Source: Arthrobacter sp. AL12 (GTDB lineage: Bacteria; Actinomycetota; Actinomycetes; Actinomycetales; Micrococcaceae). From it: DNA of 64,000 bases. Below the pieces are notes generated by a model. That model was not told the DNA's origin. It saw only the letters and a list, made by a program, of their open reading frames with translations, and made no database searches. Of this stretch, positions 8,694 through 17,346 are shown piece by piece. Every line of letters starts with the position of its first letter. Position 1 is the stretch's first letter. The stretch lies in the NCBI RefSeq assembly GCF_029960645.1, contig NZ_JASBQY010000008.1, positions 1-64,000 on the forward strand, given 5' to 3'. The position numbers and the translations under genes were made by a program.

Positions 8694-9725
8694 ATGGGAC
8701 GGCACAGCGGCCGCAACGACAGCGGCCGCAACGACACCGGCCGCAACGACACCGACGGCGACGCCGTGACGCGGGTGCCCGAGGGTGCCCGGGTTCTCGT
8801 CGCGCGCAGCCCGGACCGTGCCGGGGACCTGGTTGCGGCGCTGCGCAAGGTGGGCGCCGATCCGCTGCTGCTGCCGCTGATCGATTTCGAGCTCGCCCGG
8901 GACCAGCACTCCCTGGACGTCGCCTTCGATGCCCTCGGCGCCGGCGCCTACGCGTGGCTCGTGATCAGCAGCGTGACCACGGTCCAGGCGCTCGAGGCCA
9001 AGGCCGCAGAGCGGGGAACGACCCTCAGCCGCTGGCTGCCGGGCAGTCTTCTCGTGGCCACGATCGGGCCCGCAACACGCCTTTTCCTCGAATCCCGGGG
9101 AGTGGTCGTCGACCTGGCGCCCACGGGCCAGCAGTCCGGGGCCGGACTGCTCGATATCTGGCCCGAGCACCAGGGCAGCGTGCTCCTGCCGCAGGCCGAC
9201 ATCGCCGACCCCCGGCTCCGCCGCGGGCTGCAGGCCCGGGGCGCCTTCGTGCAGGCCGTGACCGCATACCGCACCGTGGACTACCCGGCCGACCCGCGCC
9301 GGAGCCTCGCCGCGTGCCAGCCCGCCACCCCGAACGGGTACAATGCCGCCGCTGGCGCGGACAGGGACAAAGCCGCCGCCGTGCTCACCCCGGAGCAGGC
9401 GAAAGCCGAAATCGGCGCAGGCCGGCTCGCCGCCGTCGTCGCCGCTTCCCCCAGCGCGGCCCGGCGCATCCACGAGGACCTCGCCCCGCTGGGCGGCTGC
9501 CGCTTCGTCGCGATCGGACGGTCCACTGCCGCCGAGGCTGAGTCGCTCGGCCTCGCCGTCGCCGCCGTGGCCGAGGCGCCCACCGCCTCCGGCCTGGTGG
9601 CCGCCGTCGTCCGGTCCCTGGCCGCCCCGCCGTCCCCACCACCTCAGCCCGCAGCAGAGCCCACAGCACCACCTGCAGAGCCCACAGCACCACCTGCAGA
9701 GCCCACAGCAAAGGACACCGTATGA
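8694..9725 (+). CDS. hemD: Uroporphyrinogen-III synthase
   Basis: Cyclises hydroxymethylbilane with inversion of ring D. HemD sequences are poorly conserved; this call rests on the two-lobed alpha/beta pattern ([19 protein letters not shown] near the start, [67 protein letters not shown]) and on its position between hemC and hemB. Both ends carry in-frame tandem repeats: three GRND(S/T) units at the N-terminus, and [11 protein letters not shown] repeats in a Pro-rich tail. ATG 8694 includes the first repeat; GTG 8767 or later would remove it, so the start is uncertain. It overlaps hemB by 4 bases. Confidence 0.88.
   Translation: MGRHSGRNDSGRNDTGRNDTDGDAVTRVPEGARVLVARSPDRAGDLVAALRKVGADPLLLPLIDFELARDQHSLDVAFDALGAGAYAWLVISSVTTVQALEAKAAERGTTLSRWLPGSLLVATIGPATRLFLESRGVVVDLAPTGQQSGAGLLDIWPEHQGSVLLPQADIADPRLRRGLQARGAFVQAVTAYRTVDYPADPRRSLAACQPATPNGYNAAAGADRDKAAAVLTPEQAKAEIGAGRLAAVVAASPSAARRIHEDLAPLGGCRFVAIGRSTAAEAESLGLAVAAVAEAPTASGLVAAVVRSLAAPPSPPPQPAAEPTAPPAEPTAPPAEPTAKDTV
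8706..8750 (+). repeat. 15-bp tandem repeat in the 5' end of hemD
   Basis: Three direct copies of AGCGGCCGCAACGAC (the third copy begins ACC) encode [10 protein letters not shown]. Because the unit is 15 bp, a change in copy number would keep the reading frame. Confidence 0.9.
9654..9710 (+). repeat. 21-bp tandem repeat in the 3' end of hemD
   Basis: Two full copies and one partial copy of a 21-bp unit beginning GCAGAGCCCACAGC encode AEPTAPP. The unit is a multiple of three, so expansion only lengthens the flexible HemD tail. It ends 11 bases before the hemB start. Confidence 0.9.
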
Positions 9726-10702
9726 GCTTTCCGACCCACCGCCCCCGCCGGCTCCGCACCACCCCGGCCATGCGCAGGCTGACGGCCGAACACCGGCTGT
9801 CGGCTTCGGAACTCATCCTGCCCGCGTTCATCCGGGAAGGCCTGACCGAGCCGAACCCCATCGCCTCGATGCCCGGCGTGCAGCAGCACACCACGGACAG
9901 CCTGAAGCGCGCCGCCAGTGAGGCCGTGGCCCTCGGCGTCGGCGGCATCATGCTCTTCGGCATCCCCGCCGTCCGTGACGCGGCCGGCACCGCCTCACTG
10001 GACCCCGACGGCGTGCTGAACAAGGCGATCCGGGACGTCCGGGCGGAGGTCGGGGACGAGCTGGTCATCATGAGCGACGTCTGCCTGGACGAATTCACCG
10101 ACCACGGGCACTGCGGTGTCCTCGACGCCCACGGCTACGTGGACAACGACGCCACCCTCGAGATTTACGGCCGGATGGCCGTGGCCCAGGCGGAGGCCGG
10201 CGCCCACGTGCTCGGCCCGTCCGGGATGATGGACGGCCAGATCGGTGTGATCCGGCAGGCCCTGGAGGACTCCGGCCACACCAACACCGCGGTCGTCGCC
10301 TACGCCGCGAAATACGCCTCGGCGTTCTACGGGCCGTTCCGCGAAGCCGTGGATTCCCAGCTCAAGGGTGACCGCCGCACCTACCAGATGGACGCCGCGA
10401 ACCGCCGCGAAGCCATCCTCGAAGTGGAGCTGGACCTCGCCGAGGGCGCCGACATGGTCATGGTGAAGCCGGCCATGAGCTACCTCGACATCCTCGCCGA
10501 CGTCGCCGCCATGAGTTCCGTGCCGGTCGCCGCCTACCAGATCTCCGGCGAGTACTCGATGATCGAGGCCGCCGCCGCCAACGGCTGGATCGACCGCCGG
10601 GCCGCGATCACCGAATCCGTGCTGGGCATCAAACGTGCCGGGGCCAACATGGTCCTGACGTACTGGGCGAGCGAACTCGCCGGCTGGCTGAAGGAGTCCT
10701 GA
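9722..10702 (+). CDS. hemB: Delta-aminolevulinic acid dehydratase (porphobilinogen synthase)
   Basis: Condenses two 5-aminolevulinate molecules to porphobilinogen. The 326-residue protein has the metal-site region [16 protein letters not shown], the first active-site Lys in [13 protein letters not shown] and the Schiff-base Lys in [12 protein letters not shown], so it should be active. The two Cys in the metal loop suggest a Zn-dependent form rather than a Mg-only one. It overlaps hemD upstream (ATGA at 9722-9725), and its stop shares one base with the next gene's ATG. Confidence 0.95.
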   Translation: MSFPTHRPRRLRTTPAMRRLTAEHRLSASELILPAFIREGLTEPNPIASMPGVQQHTTDSLKRAASEAVALGVGGIMLFGIPAVRDAAGTASLDPDGVLNKAIRDVRAEVGDELVIMSDVCLDEFTDHGHCGVLDAHGYVDNDATLEIYGRMAVAQAEAGAHVLGPSGMMDGQIGVIRQALEDSGHTNTAVVAYAAKYASAFYGPFREAVDSQLKGDRRTYQMDAANRREAILEVELDLAEGADMVMVKPAMSYLDILADVAAMSSVPVAAYQISGEYSMIEAAAANGWIDRRAAITESVLGIKRAGANMVLTYWASELAGWLKES

Positions 10703-11805
10703 TGAGCGCAGTGACCGGCCCGGCCTCCGGGTCCAACCCCACGGCGCCGGTGGGCCCGGGGCGCATCCTCCTGGGCCTGAACACCTTCGGCGACGTCGGG
10801 GTCTTCCCCGACGGGCAACCGGTCCCGCATGCCCAGGTGTTGCGCCAGCTGCTGGAACAGGCCGAACTCGCGGACGACGTGGGACTCCATGCCTTCGGCG
10901 TAGGGGAGCACCACCGCCGCGACTTCGCCGTGTCCGCCCCCGAGGTGTTCCTCGCCGCGGCGGCCGCCCGGACCAAAAGGATCCGGCTCGGCTCGGCCGT
11001 CACCGTCCTGAGCTCCGATGATCCCATCCGTGTGTTCCAGCGCTTCTCTACCGTGGACGCCATCTCCAGCGGCCGGGCCGAGGTCATGCTGGGCCGCGGC
11101 TCGTTCGTCGAGTCCTTCCCGCTCTTCGGCCTCGACCTGGCCAACTACGAGGTCCTGTTCGAGGAGAAGCTCGAACTGTTCGACAAGGCCCGCGCCCAGC
11201 AGCCCATCCACTGGGAGGGCCGCACCCGCCCGGCCATCAACGGGCTCAGCGCCTACCCGCCGCTGGAACACCACTTGCTGCCCGCCTGGATCGGGGTCGG
11301 CGGGACGCCCGAATCGGTGCTGCGCTGCGCCGAGTACGGTTACCCAATCATCTTCGCGATCATCGGCGGACAGCCGCGGTCCTTCGCTCCGCTGGCGAAC
11401 CTCTACCGCGAGGCAATGGCGAAATACGGCCACCCGATGCAGCAGATGGCCACGCATTCACCCGGCTACGTTGCCGAGACCGATGAGGAGGCGCGGGAGG
11501 AATTCTTCCCGCACTGGCTCGGCCAGCGTAACCTGATCGGCGCCGAGCGCGGCTGGGGCCCGGGCAGCCGGGCCGAGTTCGACGCCATGTGCACCCCCGA
11601 GGGCGCCCTCTACGTCGGCTCCCCGGACACCGTGGCCGCGAAGATCGTGCTGCTCAAGAAGAACCTGGCCGTGGACCGCTTCGACCTCAAGTACAGCAAC
11701 GGCACCCTGCCGCACAAGGCGATGATGCGCTCGATCGAGCTGTTCGGCACCGAGGTGGCCCCCCGGGTGGCCACCCGGCTGACCGCGGCCGCCCCGCAAG
11801 ACTGA
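10702..11805 (+). CDS. LLM-class flavin-dependent oxidoreductase inside the haem operon
   Basis: A 367-residue member of the bacterial-luciferase-like TIM-barrel family (FMN or F420 monooxygenases/oxidoreductases). Family marks are GVGEHHRRDFAVSAPEV, LGSAVTVLSSDDPIRVFQ and GRAEVMLGRGSF, with AWIGVGGTPESVLRCAEYG in the second half. The substrate is unknown. Its ATG shares one base with the hemB stop and hemL follows 18 bases after its end, so it is embedded in the haem transcription unit. Possible roles include flavin-dependent oxidation of a porphyrin intermediate or an unrelated job under haem-linked regulation; the sequence does not decide. Confidence 0.85.
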   Translation: MSAVTGPASGSNPTAPVGPGRILLGLNTFGDVGVFPDGQPVPHAQVLRQLLEQAELADDVGLHAFGVGEHHRRDFAVSAPEVFLAAAAARTKRIRLGSAVTVLSSDDPIRVFQRFSTVDAISSGRAEVMLGRGSFVESFPLFGLDLANYEVLFEEKLELFDKARAQQPIHWEGRTRPAINGLSAYPPLEHHLLPAWIGVGGTPESVLRCAEYGYPIIFAIIGGQPRSFAPLANLYREAMAKYGHPMQQMATHSPGYVAETDEEAREEFFPHWLGQRNLIGAERGWGPGSRAEFDAMCTPEGALYVGSPDTVAAKIVLLKKNLAVDRFDLKYSNGTLPHKAMMRSIELFGTEVAPRVATRLTAAAPQD

Positions 11806-11823
11806 CCTGAAAGAATAGGAACC

Positions 11824-13155
11824 ATGACTTCCAGCCATCCTCGCAACGAGGAACTCTTTGCCCGCGCCCGCACGCTGATGCCGGGCGGCGTCAACTCGCC
11901 CGTCCGTGCGTTCGGTTCGGTCGGCGGGACGCCCCGTTTTATGGTCTCCGCCAAGGGTCCGTACCTGACCGATGCCGACGGCGCCGAATACGTCGACCTG
12001 GTCTGCTCCTGGGGCCCGGCACTGCTGGGACATGCCCACCCGGCGGTCCTCGCCGCCGTGCACGCCGCGGTGGACCGCGGGCTGTCCTTCGGGGCATCCA
12101 CCCCGGACGAGGCCAACCTCGCGGCGCTCGTCCAGGAACGCGTCCCCGCCGCCGAACGCGTCCGGATGGTCTCCACCGGCACCGAGGCGACCATGACCGC
12201 CGTCCGGCTGGCCCGCGGCTTCACCGGCCGTGACCTCATCATCAAGTTCGCCGGCTGCTACCACGGCCACCTCGACGGGCTGCTTGCCGCCGCCGGCTCC
12301 GGTCTCGCCACCCTCGCGCTTCCGGGCTCCGCCGGCGTCACGGCCGCCACCGCCGCCGAAACCCTGGTGCTGCCCTACAACGACCTCGCCGCCGTCGAGG
12401 CCGCCTTCGCCAAGCACGGCGACAACATCGCCGCCGTCATCACCGAGGCGGCCCCCGCCAACATGGGTGTTGTCACCCCGGGGGAGGGCTTCAACGCGGG
12501 ACTGTCCCGCATCACCCGCGAACACGGCGCCCTGCTGATCCTCGACGAGGTCCTCACCGGCTTCCGCACCGGGTACTCCGGCTACTGGGGACTCACCGGC
12601 GGGGCGGCTGACGCGGCCGAGCCGTGGACCCCGGACCTGCTCACCTTCGGCAAGGTCATCGGCGGCGGGATGCCGACGGCGGCCCTCGCCGGCCGCGCCG
12701 AGGTCATGGACTACCTCGCGCCGCTGGGCCCGGTGTACCAAGCCGGCACGCTGTCCGGCAACCCGGTGGCGATGGCCGCCGGCGTCGCGACCCTCACGCA
12801 CGCCACCGCCGAGGTCTACTCCTTCGTGGACGCCCGCTCGCTCGAGCTCTCCGCGGCCCTGTCGGCGGCCCTGGACACAGCAGGGGTGGGCCACTCCATC
12901 CAGCGCGCCGGGAACCTGTTCTCGGTGGCCTTCGGCACGTCCGCCCGCGGCGTGCACAACTACGACGACGCCCAGGGCCAGGAAGTATTCCGCTACGCGC
13001 CGTTCTTCCACTCCATGCTGGACTCCGGGGTGTACCTGCCGCCGTCGGTCTTCGAAGCCTGGTTCCTGTCCGCAGCGCACGACGACGCCGCGATGAACCG
13101 GATCTTCGATGCCCTGCCCGCCGCCGCCAAGGCCGCCGCCGCCGCCCGGGCCTGA
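11824..13155 (+). CDS. hemL: Glutamate-1-semialdehyde 2,1-aminomutase
   Basis: PLP enzyme that converts glutamate-1-semialdehyde to 5-aminolevulinate, the step after HemA. The 443-residue protein has the usual [13 protein letters not shown] near the start, [24 protein letters not shown] around the PLP-binding Asp, and the Schiff-base Lys in [16 protein letters not shown]. It is the last gene of the plus-strand haem cluster and is followed by a strong hairpin terminator. Together with hemA, the locus therefore holds every step from Glu-tRNA to haem. Confidence 0.95.
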   Translation: MTSSHPRNEELFARARTLMPGGVNSPVRAFGSVGGTPRFMVSAKGPYLTDADGAEYVDLVCSWGPALLGHAHPAVLAAVHAAVDRGLSFGASTPDEANLAALVQERVPAAERVRMVSTGTEATMTAVRLARGFTGRDLIIKFAGCYHGHLDGLLAAAGSGLATLALPGSAGVTAATAAETLVLPYNDLAAVEAAFAKHGDNIAAVITEAAPANMGVVTPGEGFNAGLSRITREHGALLILDEVLTGFRTGYSGYWGLTGGAADAAEPWTPDLLTFGKVIGGGMPTAALAGRAEVMDYLAPLGPVYQAGTLSGNPVAMAAGVATLTHATAEVYSFVDARSLELSAALSAALDTAGVGHSIQRAGNLFSVAFGTSARGVHNYDDAQGQEVFRYAPFFHSMLDSGVYLPPSVFEAWFLSAAHDDAAMNRIFDALPAAAKAAAAARA

Positions 13156-13200
13156 TCCCGAAGGCTGTACCGCCACGGACGCCGGTTCCGAGGCGTCGTT

Positions 13201-13245
13201 AAACACTGAGGGCACCCGCCGCGGCGGGTGCCCTCAGTGTTTTTT
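13201..13245. terminator. Strong bidirectional terminator after hemL
   Basis: A nearly perfect 19-20 bp stem (arms beginning AAACACTGAGGGCACCCGCC and ending GGGTGCCCTCAGTGTTT) runs into a T-run on the plus strand and has A residues on the other side. It can end both the haem operon and the convergent ABC-transporter operon. Confidence 0.93.
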
Positions 13246-13261
13246 GCTGCCGCTCAGCTGG

Positions 13262-13999
13262 CTAGAGGACGTCCGAAAGGAAGCCCTGGAGCCGTTCCGT
13301 CTGCGGGTTCGTGAAGAGCTGTTCCGGCGGACCGGATTCCACGACGACCCCGGCGTCCATAAAGGTGACGGTGTCCGAGACATTGCGGCAGAAGCCCATC
13401 TCGTGCGTCACAACAACCATGGTCATGCCGCCCTCGGCGAGGTCGGCCATCAGTGCCAGGACGCCCTTGACGAGCTCCGGGTCGAGGGCCGAGGTGGCCT
13501 CGTCGAAGAACATCACTTCCGGCTTCATGGCCAGCGCCCGCGCGATTGCCACGCGCTGCTGCTGGCCGCCGGAGAGGTTGGCCGGACGGGCGTCCGCCTT
13601 GTGCTTGAGCCCGACGAGGTCGAGCTGGGCGAGGGCCTCGGCCCGTGCCTGCTCGGCCGGGAGCTTGCGCAGCTTGCGCAGCGCCAGGGAGACATTGTCC
13701 GCGACGGTCTTGTGCGGGAACAGGTTGAACTGCTGGAACACCATGCCGATGCGCTGGCGCAGTTCATCCGGATTGTCCTTGAGCACGGACCGCCCGTCCA
13801 GCAGGATGTCGCCCTGGTCGGGTTCAATCAGGCGGTTCATCACCCGCAGGAGCGTGGATTTGCCGGACCCGGACGGGCCGATCACCGACGCGGTGGTGCC
13901 CGTCTCGACATGGAGGTCAATGCCGCGGAGAACATGGTTCGAGCCAAAGGACAGGTGCAGGTTTTTGCCGGTCAGCGAGCCGGCGGCGAAGTCGCTCAT
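13262..13999 (-). CDS. Polar amino-acid ABC transporter, ATP-binding protein
   Basis: The ATPase of a periplasmic-binding-protein type importer (245 residues). Walker A is [11 protein letters not shown] (near residues 37-47), the signature is [15 protein letters not shown] and Walker B is [14 protein letters not shown], followed by the switch His in VVVTHEMGF. Sequence style matches the GlnQ/GltL family of polar amino-acid importers. It is third in the minus-strand operon and overlaps the permease by 4 bases, so the three genes form one transporter. Confidence 0.93.
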   Translation of the reverse strand: MSDFAAGSLTGKNLHLSFGSNHVLRGIDLHVETGTTASVIGPSGSGKSTLLRVMNRLIEPDQGDILLDGRSVLKDNPDELRQRIGMVFQQFNLFPHKTVADNVSLALRKLRKLPAEQARAEALAQLDLVGLKHKADARPANLSGGQQQRVAIARALAMKPEVMFFDEATSALDPELVKGVLALMADLAEGGMTMVVVTHEMGFCRNVSDTVTFMDAGVVVESGPPEQLFTNPQTERLQGFLSDVL

Positions 14000-14760
14000 G
14001 GCTGAGCTCCCTTCCCGATCAGGGCCGCGGCGTCGTCCGGCTGGGGCTTCTCCGGCCGGCCGGTGCGCAGGCGTTTGTCGATGTAGTTGACCAAGTGGGT
14101 GAGAGGGACCGTCAGCAGGAGGTACATCACGGCGGCAGCGATCAGCGGGGAAAGATTTCCCGTGTTGGCTGCAGCGTCGTTGCCGATGCGGAAGATTTCC
14201 CGCTGGCTGGCGAGCAGGCCCAGCAGGTAGATCAGGGACGAGTCCTTGATCAGCGAGATGAACTGGTTTACCAGTGCCGGGAGCACGCGGCGGACGCCCT
14301 GCGGGATCACGACAAGTTGCATCGATGAGTTGTAGCTGAACCCCAGCGCCCTGGACGCCTCGAGCTGGCCCTTTTCCACGCTCTGGATGCCTGAACGGAA
14401 GATCTCACCGATGTAGGCCGACGCCATGAGCGTCAGCGCCAGGATGCCGAGCGGGAACGGGTTCGTGGAACCGGTTAGCTCCCGGATCAAGGGTCCGAGG
14501 CCGATCCCGATGAGCAGGATGATCACGATTGCCGGTACGCCGCGGAAAATATCCGTGTAGATCCTGGACAGCAACCGGAGCGCGGTGTTGCGGGACGTAC
14601 CCATGACGGCCAGGATCATGCCCAGGATGCACCCGAGCACGCCCGAGGAAACCGCCAGGATCAGGGTGTTGGGCAGGCCGACCGTGAGCATGTTCGGAAC
14701 GACAGCTGCCATCGCCTCCCAGTCAAAGAAAGTCTTTAGGAGTTGATCGAGTGCATCCAT
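13996..14760 (-). CDS. Polar amino-acid ABC transporter, permease
   Basis: A 254-residue membrane protein with about five transmembrane segments, a His/Glu/Gln-type (HisMQ-like) permease. The cytoplasmic EAA loop that contacts the ATPase is visible as [31 protein letters not shown] sequence around residues 130-160. A charged C-terminal tail ([14 protein letters not shown]) follows. A single permease gene is present, so it probably works as a homodimer. The binding-protein gene ends 3 bases before its start. Confidence 0.92.
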   Translation of the reverse strand: MDALDQLLKTFFDWEAMAAVVPNMLTVGLPNTLILAVSSGVLGCILGMILAVMGTSRNTALRLLSRIYTDIFRGVPAIVIILLIGIGLGPLIRELTGSTNPFPLGILALTLMASAYIGEIFRSGIQSVEKGQLEASRALGFSYNSSMQLVVIPQGVRRVLPALVNQFISLIKDSSLIYLLGLLASQREIFRIGNDAAANTGNLSPLIAAAVMYLLLTVPLTHLVNYIDKRLRTGRPEKPQPDDAAALIGKGAQP

Positions 14761-14763
14761 GGA

Positions 14764-15702
14764 CTAGGACTTCGGGACGATGACAGCCTTGGAACCCGGG
14801 GACCACGTGGCCGGGGTTTCGCGGTCCGGATACCATTCCTTGGTCAGCCTGGACCAGGTGCCATCGGCAATCACGGCGTCGAGACCCGAGTTGAGGGCAC
14901 CAATGAGGGCCTTGTTGTCCGAGTTCACGGCGTAAGCCGTGAAGTTCTGGGTGTTCACAATGGACTCGGCGATGACCGTGCCATCGCCTTCCTTGACCTG
15001 GCCCGTGGCCTGCTGGGACGGAGCGACCCAGGCGTCCACCTGGCCGTTCTTCAGGTTGGCGTAGGCCGTGTTGTAGTCCTCGAAGCGGACCGGCTCGATC
15101 TGCAGGGTGTTGGTGACGTAGTCATCCTGCACCGTGCCCTGGACGACGGCGATGCGGGTGTCCTTGGTCAGGTCCTTGAAGCCCTTGACCTTATCGTCCT
15201 CCTTGGCGACAACGGCCATGTAACCGAAGTCGTAGCCGTTGGTGAATCCGACGGTCTTGCGCCGGGCATCCGTGGTGGAGATCGAGGAGGATCCAAGATC
15301 GAACTGCTTGTTCTGGACCTGGGAAAGCAGGGACGCGAAGCCGGTCGCCTTGAACTCGACCTCGAGGCCGAGCTTTGCAGCGATGGCGCGCAACAGTTCG
15401 TTGTCGTAGCCGGTGAACTTGCCGGACTCGTCGATGTAGATGTTCGGCGGGGCGTCCGAGAGCGTTCCGACGGTGAGGGTTCCCTCGCTCAGCAGGCCGA
15501 GCTGGGACTTGTCGATCTGGTCCAGGGGAGTGACGTCCGCGGTCGTGTACTTGTCCAGGGAGGTCTGGTCGCTGCCGGCGAGGGCATCTGTGGGCGTTCC
15601 GCTCGGCGCGGCTGCTCCGCCGCCGCATGCGGCGAGCGAGACGGCGACGGCGATCGCTACGGGAACCGTCGTCAGCCACTTCAGGGCTTTGTTTTTCATC
15701 AC
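14764..15702 (-). CDS. Amino-acid ABC transporter, substrate-binding lipoprotein
   Basis: A 312-residue extracytoplasmic binding protein. The signal peptide ends in the lipobox LAAC, so it should be anchored by a lipid on Cys near residue 25. The mature part has the family-3 solute-binding pattern: PPNIYIDESGKFTGYDNELLRAIA, a ligand-binding GSSSISTTDARRKTVGFT region and VVQGTVQDDYV. The ligand cannot be read from sequence; relatives bind glutamate, glutamine, cystine or other polar amino acids. It is first in its operon, and the roughly 370-bp region upstream should hold the promoter. Confidence 0.92.
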   Translation of the reverse strand: MMKNKALKWLTTVPVAIAVAVSLAACGGGAAAPSGTPTDALAGSDQTSLDKYTTADVTPLDQIDKSQLGLLSEGTLTVGTLSDAPPNIYIDESGKFTGYDNELLRAIAAKLGLEVEFKATGFASLLSQVQNKQFDLGSSSISTTDARRKTVGFTNGYDFGYMAVVAKEDDKVKGFKDLTKDTRIAVVQGTVQDDYVTNTLQIEPVRFEDYNTAYANLKNGQVDAWVAPSQQATGQVKEGDGTVIAESIVNTQNFTAYAVNSDNKALIGALNSGLDAVIADGTWSRLTKEWYPDRETPATWSPGSKAVIVPKS

Positions 15703-16072
15703 GCAATCACTTTCATCGGACGATTATTGGGGATCGGGGGCCGCGCAACGCCCCCGGCCTCGGCGCCTCGGCGCAGGCAGGGGCAGGCAAGCCTGCGAAA
15801 TATAATTGTTTCACCCGACACGAAGGCTGGTTGAATCCGAATTAGTGCGCGATGAATGATCCCTTTATCGAATCCGATTCACAGGGGAGAGCTATCGCCC
15901 TCGATCTGGGCGGCGCTGTGCGGGCAGGGCGGAATGATTGCCGGAGGCAGCCTCGGCCGCCGGAAGGGCCCGGTTGTGTGAGATCCGTCGCAAACGCTGG
16001 AATTGCGGGCCCAGGGCCCCTATTTACGGGTGCGCCGTGCCCGAAGGTTTCGTTTTAAGAAGCCGCGGTGTC
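15703..16072. promoter_or_regulatory. Upstream region of the ABC-transporter operon
   Basis: A 370-bp stretch with no convincing gene. It contains a small inverted repeat GCAGGC-AA-GCCTGC (15783-15796) next to an A/T-rich island with TATAAT at 15801-15806. Read on the minus strand the island gives a TATATT-like -10 roughly 100 bases before the binding-protein start. The palindrome beside it could be an operator. The 3' end of the exonuclease gene lies at the far side. Confidence 0.35.
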
Positions 16073-16783
16073 CTAGAAGTCCCCGCGGCCGGCGTCCTCG
16101 GGCGGCAGCACGGGCCAGTCGCCTTCGATCACGGCCGCGGGCTTGGTCTTGCGCAGGTAGCCCTGGAAATCGGAAGCCTGGGCGGAGGCCCACTCGATCT
16201 GCAGCTGGTGCAGGTGGCTGGCCGGCATCCGGAGCTTCGGGAACTTCCCGGCCATGGCGTCGAGCATGCGCAGGGTGGCCAGGGCATCGGCTGCCGAGGT
16301 GTGGGCGTTGTCCAGGTTCACCCCGTACTCCTCGCACAGAGCGGTCAGGGTGCGCTTGCCCTTGCGGTACCGGTCCACCTGCTTGTTCATGATGTACGGA
16401 TCCAGCACCGGGAAGCGGCTGAGCTGCGGCACACCGTAACGGGCCGACTCGGCGGCGAGCACGGTGAAGTCGTAGCTGGCGTTGAAGGCGATGACCGGCA
16501 CTCCGGTGTCGAAGAGTTCCTGGAGCGCCGCGGCGACCTCCCGCGTCACGTCAGCGGCAGGACGGCCCTCGCTGCGGGCCCGCTCCGTGGTGACGCCGTG
16601 GATATCGCTGGCCTCCGTAGGAATCTCGACCCCCGGATCCGCCAGCCACTCGTGTTCCTTGACGATCCCGCCGTCGGCATCCACCACGGTGATGGACGCC
16701 GTGACAATCCGCGCGGAGCGGGAGTTCCGGCCGGTGGTTTCAAGGTCGAAGGCTGCGCGGGGGAGGGTGTTCCAAGTGCTCAT
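16073..16783 (-). CDS. DnaQ-like 3'-5' exonuclease
   Basis: A 236-residue DEDDh exonuclease. Exo I is AAFDLETTG (residues 10-18), Exo II is FNASYDFTVL and Exo III has the HTSAADALATL pattern with the catalytic His and Asp, so all metal and catalytic residues are present. It lacks a polymerase-binding C-terminus typical of PolC, and resembles the free-standing epsilon-like exonucleases of Actinobacteria used in proofreading or repair. It is alone on its strand, next to divergent DNA repair genes. Confidence 0.9.
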   Translation of the reverse strand: MSTWNTLPRAAFDLETTGRNSRSARIVTASITVVDADGGIVKEHEWLADPGVEIPTEASDIHGVTTERARSEGRPAADVTREVAAALQELFDTGVPVIAFNASYDFTVLAAESARYGVPQLSRFPVLDPYIMNKQVDRYRKGKRTLTALCEEYGVNLDNAHTSAADALATLRMLDAMAGKFPKLRMPASHLHQLQIEWASAQASDFQGYLRKTKPAAVIEGDWPVLPPEDAGRGDF

Positions 16784-16929
16784 GCGTCAACGCTACCTGC
16801 TGCCTCCGACAGAAATGCGCCACCACCCCGCGCCCCGGTCCGGGCACACTGCGCCCCCGCCCCGGAACGCCCGGACGGCCGACGGCGGCCCGCACCGGCC
16901 GCCAGCGTCCCGGCCGCTAGGCTTGTTCC

Positions 16930-17346
16930 ATGCGGATGGAGTATGTGGAGGCGGTGCTGGACGTGGTGGCACTGATCCCCGCAGGCGCTGCAGTGGCGTA
17001 CGGTGACGTCGCCGAACTCCTCGGCTCCGGCGGCCCCCGGCAGATCGGCTTCGTCATGAGCCACCACGGCAGTTCCGTGCCCTGGTGGCGGGTTCTGAAA
17101 GCCAGCGGTGATGCGCCCCCCGGGCACGAACGCGAGGCGCTTGCCCTGTACATCCTGGAAGGAACCCCGCTGCTGGGAAACTATGCGGGCTACCTCCGCA
17201 CCGGCGAGGGCCGCTGGCGCGTGGACCTGATGGCCGCCCGCTGGGCCCCGAGTGACCGTGAGTTCGACCGGATCGACGCCGTGGCCGAGCGGCTGGAACG
17301 GTCCTTGCGCAAACTGTCGGCCCCTGATGATGAAATGACGGTGTGA
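16930..17346 (+). CDS. Alkyltransferase-like protein (MGMT family without the acceptor Cys)
   Basis: A 138-residue protein with the DNA-binding fold of O6-alkylguanine-DNA alkyltransferase. GDVAELLGSGGPRQIGFVMS matches the DNA-recognition helix with its Arg. The active-site PCHRV motif of true MGMT is replaced by PWWRVL, with Trp in place of Cys. Such ATL proteins cannot remove the alkyl group; they bind alkylated bases and hand them to nucleotide excision repair. Its stop overlaps the adnA start (GTGA at 17343-17346), placing it in a DNA-repair operon with adnA and adnB. Confidence 0.88.
   Translation: MRMEYVEAVLDVVALIPAGAAVAYGDVAELLGSGGPRQIGFVMSHHGSSVPWWRVLKASGDAPPGHEREALALYILEGTPLLGNYAGYLRTGEGRWRVDLMAARWAPSDREFDRIDAVAERLERSLRKLSAPDDEMTV

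Noticed and set aside
8706..9710. Direct repeats as a CRISPR array
   Set aside because: The repeats are 15-21 bp, contiguous without unique spacers, and translated in frame inside hemD. The repeats in adnA at 17401-17455 are of the same kind. No CRISPR array or cas gene was seen in the window.
11458..13215. A 585-residue open frame on the minus strand opposite hemL
   Set aside because: It is a shadow frame of a GC-rich gene: no start with a ribosome binding site, no domain, and the opposite strand carries an unmistakable hemL. The same applies to the long frames at 484-1893 (+), 18360-20846 (-), 32908-35103 (-) and 57057-58187 (+).
15801..15806. TATAAT as a plus-strand promoter
   Set aside because: No credible plus-strand gene follows within 1 kb; the next genes downstream are on the minus strand. 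The A/T island is more useful read on the minus strand as part of the ABC operon upstream region.
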